This document shows positions 60,628 to 64,000 of a stretch of 64,000 nucleotides of DNA, piece by piece. The DNA comes from Paenibacillus shirakamiensis (GTDB lineage Bacteria > Bacillota > Bacilli > Paenibacillales > Paenibacillaceae). Each line of letters starts with the position of its first letter. Positions within the stretch are counted from its first letter, which is position 1. A program made the translations under genes and the position numbers. The stretch spans positions 1,240,001-1,304,000 of the forward strand of contig NZ_JAGGLD010000001.1 of assembly GCF_017874255.1 (NCBI RefSeq), written 5' to 3'. Under the pieces are notes generated by a model. It was not told the origin of the DNA and did no database searches. It was given only the letters and a program-made list of their open reading frames with translations.

Positions 60628-62898
60628 TTAATCTACTAATAAAGCATGTACTCGACTATTCAGCACCTTGGCTGACGCTTCCATCAACTTCATGCCAATT
60701 ACATCAACATGACGATTTCGCCAGTCTTCTAAATGGGAACCTTTCACCCATTCATTAAAAGCTCCGAGAGCCGGGCTAGAACGAATTTGAAAATCCACAC
60801 TATGATTCGCATCTCCTATCAGCGCTAACTGAGTAGCATGCTTTAAATACCATTTAAAGATTTCTGCCATCTTTTGCTTAGGATTTCTTTCCATTTTATC
60901 TACATCAAGAGGATGTGAAGATTGTTTGACTTTTAAATAGATCTCCTCAAAAGATTGATAAAAATATTTATCCTCTATCATTTTTCTATCATGTTGATCT
61001 ATTTCTTCAATAGAATTATAAGTGCGGTACAGATCGTAGAGCTTATTCGCCCGAGCTGGATATAAAAGCCCCTTCTTTAACACAGGTGCTTTTATCCCAA
61101 TTTCAAACAATTCCCCTATCGGAGCATATTGAAAGTCTTGTACATTGGCTTGTTGTAATAGATTTTTGGCTGTGTTACTTATTCTCGCTTCTACCGTAAG
61201 CTGGTTGATCGATCCTGTAACGATGAAATCAGCTCCTAGCATGAATGCTGCAACTACTCCATCTGGACTCCCAATACCCCCGGCTGCGCCAATCCTAATT
61301 TGTCTCATATACTTATACTTCTCCATCATACGATCACGTAATTGAAGAATTGTTGGCAATAACGCGTAGGGAGAACTACATAAGTTAGACCCTCCTGTTT
61401 CGGATTCAACACAGATATCTTCAGCGCTAGGGATCTCTTGTAAAAGTCTCGCTTCTTCACTGGAAAGGAGGCGCTGAGCTAACATGTCCTGAATTAAAGA
61501 ATGGGGAATAGGACTTAAGAAAACTTCAGCAATTTCTGGACGTGATATTTTAGCTATAATCTTATGGTCTGCAACTACTTCTCCTGATGCTGTTCTACGG
61601 AGACCCCTTGCCCTGAACTTGGCTATAGCTGGCGTTATACCTAAAAAAGAGGACACTTCAATAACCTTCACATTAAGTTCTAATAACAGATCGATGATGT
61701 CCGTCTCCTTTTCAGGATGACTCATATGATGAACAAGATTGACACCAAAGGTCTCACTCGGACTAAGTTTACTTTGGATTAATCGTACTTCATTGCGGAT
61801 TTCTCTTAGGTCCAATCCATCTACTCCAAGAAAACCGAGCATTCCAGCACGAGCCATTTTCACTACCATCTCAGATGAGGATATTCCATAATACATCCCA
61901 CTTTGGATGTAAGGATACTTTAAAGAGTAATCCTGCTTGAACTGAGGAGAACCTAATTGTGATATTGAAATGGATGTTGACAAAGAGGAGGAAAGGTGGG
62001 AAATCCTCGGATCCACGTCACAGCCTTGTTCGCTGATAATTAAAGGTTCGGATTCAGCTTGAATACGTCGGATTAACCCCGTTAATACCTTTCCTGCACC
62101 TACTTCAACAAATTCTATCTCACCCAACCCCATAAGATAACGTATAGTTTCAGTCCATTTTACCGGAGAGGTTAGTTGTTTTACTAAATTAGTATGCATT
62201 TCATCAGGTTGATAACATCTTGCATTAACATTGGATATCACGGGAATATCCAAGGGCTTAACTTGTATTGGAAATACATATTTCTCATATTCTTCGGCAA
62301 TGGCCTCCATATAACGAGAATGAAAAGCTCCACTTGTTTTTAAGAGAACAGCCATACTTACACCTGGTACAGTCTCAAATCGGGTTATGGCTAATTTGAC
62401 ATCCGCTAGAGGGCCTGAGATCACAATCTGTCTGGGAGAATTATAATTAGCAATATCTAAGCTTCGAAATCCATATTGTATTAAAACATCACGAACCCCT
62501 TGTTCATCTAAGCCTATGATGGCAGCCATGCCACCTCCCTTAGCCCGGCTCATCAGCTCTCCTCTCATCTTCACAAGTTTAAGTCCTGTCTCAAAGTCAA
62601 AAGCACCCGCTGCAAAAAGAGCATTATATTCCCCTAGACTATGACCTGCTGTGTAATCAGGTTTTCTACCAAGTTCTTGAACTTTCTTCATGTAATGAAG
62701 TGCGTTAACCACATAGAGTGCAGGTTGAGTGAACTCAGTATGTTGCAGTTGATCCAAGGAATCATGAAGACAAAGTTCCTCAATGGAATAATCTAAAATA
62801 GCATTAGCTTTCTGAGTGAAGACTGGAAACTCGGCGAACAATGAACCTCCCATACCTTTGAATTGTGAACCCTGACCAGGAAAAACAAAACAAACCAT
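60628..62898 (-). CDS. Trans-acting AT-ER bifunctional protein (PksE-like)
   Basis: A 756-residue fusion. Residues 1-290 are a malonyl-CoA:ACP transacylase with GQGSQ, Ser87 in GHSLGE, and the malonyl-binding Arg112 in MRGELM; this should load malonyl onto all AT-less modules and the free ACP. Residues about 320-756 are an FMN-dependent enoyl reductase of the PksE/nitronate monooxygenase-like family (GAAGGIGSPDG about 536-546, IVTGSINQ). It supplies the only PKS-type ER activity in the cluster, so any saturated carbon in the product would need it in trans. It sits 18 bases after the PPTase and 12 bases before the ACP gene. Its ribosome binding site (AAGGCG) is weaker than those of its neighbours. 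Confidence 0.95.
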   Translation of the reverse strand: MVCFVFPGQGSQFKGMGGSLFAEFPVFTQKANAILDYSIEELCLHDSLDQLQHTEFTQPALYVVNALHYMKKVQELGRKPDYTAGHSLGEYNALFAAGAFDFETGLKLVKMRGELMSRAKGGGMAAIIGLDEQGVRDVLIQYGFRSLDIANYNSPRQIVISGPLADVKLAITRFETVPGVSMAVLLKTSGAFHSRYMEAIAEEYEKYVFPIQVKPLDIPVISNVNARCYQPDEMHTNLVKQLTSPVKWTETIRYLMGLGEIEFVEVGAGKVLTGLIRRIQAESEPLIISEQGCDVDPRISHLSSSLSTSISISQLGSPQFKQDYSLKYPYIQSGMYYGISSSEMVVKMARAGMLGFLGVDGLDLREIRNEVRLIQSKLSPSETFGVNLVHHMSHPEKETDIIDLLLELNVKVIEVSSFLGITPAIAKFRARGLRRTASGEVVADHKIIAKISRPEIAEVFLSPIPHSLIQDMLAQRLLSSEEARLLQEIPSAEDICVESETGGSNLCSSPYALLPTILQLRDRMMEKYKYMRQIRIGAAGGIGSPDGVVAAFMLGADFIVTGSINQLTVEARISNTAKNLLQQANVQDFQYAPIGELFEIGIKAPVLKKGLLYPARANKLYDLYRTYNSIEEIDQHDRKMIEDKYFYQSFEEIYLKVKQSSHPLDVDKMERNPKQKMAEIFKWYLKHATQLALIGDANHSVDFQIRSSPALGAFNEWVKGSHLEDWRNRHVDVIGMKLMEASAKVLNSRVHALLVD

Positions 62899-62916
62899 AC
62901 CTATCGCCTTCTTTCT

Positions 62917-63696
62917 TTATATGGAATGACTGTGATGTAATAGTTGAGTCACACGATTTTTTAGAAGATCCACATCTATAAGCAATGTGATGTTTCGAGG
63001 ATAGGTAATAGAGCACACAAAATCTTCTATAAAAAATATGAGAGATTGATATACTGAAAAATGTACAAACTCAGCTTTAAAGTAGCTAGCTTCTGCTGCA
63101 ACACTTTTAATTTCAAATAGCTCCATCGGAACGGTAAAACCCGTCTTAATTGCTTTTGATATAGACTCCTTTATAGTCCATCCTACAGTCATGGATCGAC
63201 ATCTTGATTCACAGATCTGTAGCAAGGATTTTTTTTCGCTCTCTGAGAAGTACTGCATCAATGTCTTCTCTTTCTTAACGTCCACTCTCTCAATATCAAT
63301 GCCCATTAAGAGATGTTTATGAAAAGCAATAGCTGTAGCTAATTGATGACTATGCGAAAGGCTTATGTCTACCTGGGTAGAAGGATAAAGAAGAACAGGC
63401 TGCTGAAATATACCATTATCTATGCAGATCTGATCAAATGCCAACTTGCCTGACCAAGTAGAAACGGCTTGTTTTGCAGCGAATCGACCTATTAAATAAG
63501 AATGTCTGCGCTTCATAAATTGAAGATGTAACCAATAATCATATTCTTGAGGGTGGAGACTAGGTCTAATCCATTCAGAGGTTTCTATGCTTGGAAGTTC
63601 TAGGCTGCAAAAGGCAATCACTACGGAATAGATGCCTTCACTTGATTGGGCTACGACAGGTTCTGCAAAGATATATTCCGTTTCTTCGATCTTCAC
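62917..63696 (-). CDS. Sfp-type 4'-phosphopantetheinyl transferase
   Basis: First gene of the operon. Sfp-type enzymes move phosphopantetheine from CoA to the active serine of carrier proteins, here eleven serine-bearing PKS carrier domains plus the free ACP. The motifs GIDIERVD and WTIKESISKA mark the Mg/CoA site. The start is uncertain: GTG 63696 has GGGGGA nine bases upstream and gives VKIEETEYIF, whereas ATG 63720 and ATG 63756 lack any ribosome binding site. Starting at 63756 would put a perfect terminator-like hairpin inside the coding region, so I prefer 63696 (about 259 residues). N-terminal residues differ from well-known Sfp proteins, but length and motifs are normal. Confidence 0.9.
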   Translation of the reverse strand: MKIEETEYIFAEPVVAQSSEGIYSVVIAFCSLELPSIETSEWIRPSLHPQEYDYWLHLQFMKRRHSYLIGRFAAKQAVSTWSGKLAFDQICIDNGIFQQPVLLYPSTQVDISLSHSHQLATAIAFHKHLLMGIDIERVDVKKEKTLMQYFSESEKKSLLQICESRCRSMTVGWTIKESISKAIKTGFTVPMELFEIKSVAAEASYFKAEFVHFSVYQSLIFFIEDFVCSITYPRNITLLIDVDLLKNRVTQLLHHSHSI

Positions 63697-63705
63697 TACT
63701 ACATA

Positions 63706-63711
63706 TCCCCC
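63706..63711 (-). promoter_or_regulatory. Ribosome binding site GGGGGA for the PPTase GTG start
   Basis: GGGGGA ends nine bases before GTG 63696. No comparable sequence precedes the two upstream in-frame ATGs, so this site decides the start choice. Confidence 0.6.
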
Positions 63712-63722
63712 ATTTTTCATAC

Positions 63723-63753
63723 AAAAAAGAGATTGGACCTGGGTCCAATCTCT
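63723..63753 (-). terminator. Intrinsic terminator / attenuator in the operon leader
   Basis: On the minus strand a perfect 12-bp stem AGAGATTGGACC / GGTCCAATCTCT (63753-63742 and 63739-63728) with CA between the arms is followed directly by a T run. It lies downstream of both promoter candidates and upstream of the preferred PPTase start, so it would stop transcription of the whole 62-kb operon unless overridden. Conditional readthrough is inferred. It could otherwise be the terminator of a gene outside the window, if the operon promoter lay elsewhere. Confidence 0.75.
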
Positions 63754-63848
63754 CATATTTATCTTGTAGCTTTTCAGAAATTCCTTAAAAGGACATAACT
63801 CCCCATTTCATCCCTATTCAACTAATTGGAAATGAATGTAAATTTAGT

Positions 63849-63865
63849 ATTTATGACTCATAAAT
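63849..63865. repeat. 17-bp perfect dyad ATTTATGA-C-TCATAAAT
   Basis: Two 8-bp arms with one base between (on the plus strand ATTTATGA, C, TCATAAAT). The spacing suits a dimeric DNA-binding protein better than an RNA hairpin. It lies between the promoter candidates and the leader terminator, just downstream of both predicted start points, where a repressor could block elongation or initiation. No regulator gene is in the window to pair with it. Confidence 0.5.
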
Positions 63866-63895
63866 GGATCAACGTGCCTAAACATCGATTGATTC

Positions 63896-63924
63896 TTTAT
63901 GAACTCTTATGAAAAGCTTATCAA
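63896..63924 (-). promoter_or_regulatory. Candidate sigma-A promoter P2
   Basis: Minus strand TTGATA (63924-63919), 17-bp spacer, CATAAA (63901-63896). It is weaker than P1. Transcription would begin near 63889, giving a leader of about 190 bases before the PPTase start. Confidence 0.4.
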
Positions 63925-63952
63925 ATAAATTTATAATTGTAAATATATAGAC

Positions 63953-63981
63953 TTTATATATGTTTATTCAAATTATGACAA
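63953..63981 (-). promoter_or_regulatory. Candidate sigma-A promoter P1 of the PKS operon
   Basis: Minus strand TTGTCA (63981-63976), 17-bp spacer, TATAAA (63958-63953): five of six matches to each consensus hexamer with ideal spacing, in AT-rich DNA. Start would be near 63946, leaving a leader of about 250 bases that contains the dyad and the terminator hairpin. The stretch 63757-64000 holds no recognisable gene. Confidence 0.55.
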
Positions 63982-64000
63982 AGAATATCATACATCGACA

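Noticed and set aside
63723..63753. T-box riboswitch in the leader
   Set aside because: The hairpin contains GGACC/GGTCC, but the conserved T-box AGGGTGGNACCGCG and a specifier stem are not visible.
1..64000. Insertion sequences, transposases, integrases, tRNA or rRNA genes
   Set aside because: I looked for them on both strands and saw none; the repeats present are paralogous modules and genes.
4635..64000. Identifying the product as bacillaene, difficidin, macrolactin or bongkrekic acid
   Set aside because: Accessory genes resemble those of bacillaene, but the assembly line has no NRPS modules and its loading, methylation and terminal beta-branch pattern do not fit these compounds.

Overview
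The window is almost entirely one trans-acyltransferase (trans-AT) type I polyketide synthase gene cluster. The organism looks like a low-GC Gram-positive of the order Bacillales, most likely Paenibacillus or a close relative. The reasons are an AT-rich genome by eye, strong GGAGG-type ribosome binding sites before nearly every gene, an Sfp-type phosphopantetheinyl transferase, accessory enzymes that read like those of the Bacillus bacillaene (pks) cluster, and a neighbouring secreted GH16 glucanase with carbohydrate-binding domains. Genus and compound are inferences; I recognise no known product from the assembly-line order.

Layout. At the left edge (1-1676, plus strand) is the 3' part of a secreted GH16 glycoside hydrolase. 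A bidirectional terminator (1780-1816) separates it from 17 convergent genes, all on the minus strand (63.7 kb down to 1.8 kb), tightly packed with many ATGA/GTGA/TAATG overlaps, so probably one operon of about 62 kb. In transcription order: promoter candidates and a leader with an intrinsic-terminator hairpin (63.7-64.0 kb); PPTase; AT-ER; free ACP; decarboxylative KS (Cys to Ser); HMG synthase 1; ECH1 dehydratase; PKS-A (loading MT-GNAT-ACP, then KS and tandem ACPs); HMG synthase 2; ECH2 decarboxylase; PKS-B; PKS-C; PKS-D (about 6,030 aa); PKS-E (4,344 aa); PKS-F (dead DH-ACP-TE); flavin oxidoreductase; metallo-beta-lactamase-fold hydrolase; and an AT-like acyl hydrolase.

How it works. No PKS protein carries an AT domain, so malonyl units are loaded in trans by the AT of the AT-ER protein. 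Reading the domains colinearly: starter (MT/GNAT-derived, possibly methylated) - module with tandem beta-branching ACPs - KR-ACP-KS0|DH-ACP twice (two olefins) - DH-KR (olefin) - DH-KR-MT (alpha-methyl olefin) - KR (hydroxyl) - KS-oMT|ACP (O-methyl) - DH-KR (olefin) - DH-KR-MT (alpha-methyl olefin) - KS|dead DH-ACP-TE with a second beta-branching ACP. There are twelve KS domains in all; two are clearly condensation-defective (His to Asn) and one is atypical. The predicted product is a methoxylated polyene acid or lactone with a beta-methyl branch near each end and two alpha-methyls.

The most interesting points are the two HMG synthases in a cassette that must serve beta-branch sites at the first and last modules, the MT-GNAT starter module, the putative transcription attenuator at the head of the operon, a dead ACP joined to a live ACP by a heptad-repeat linker, and an apparent ten-kilobase module-block duplication between PKS-D and PKS-E.
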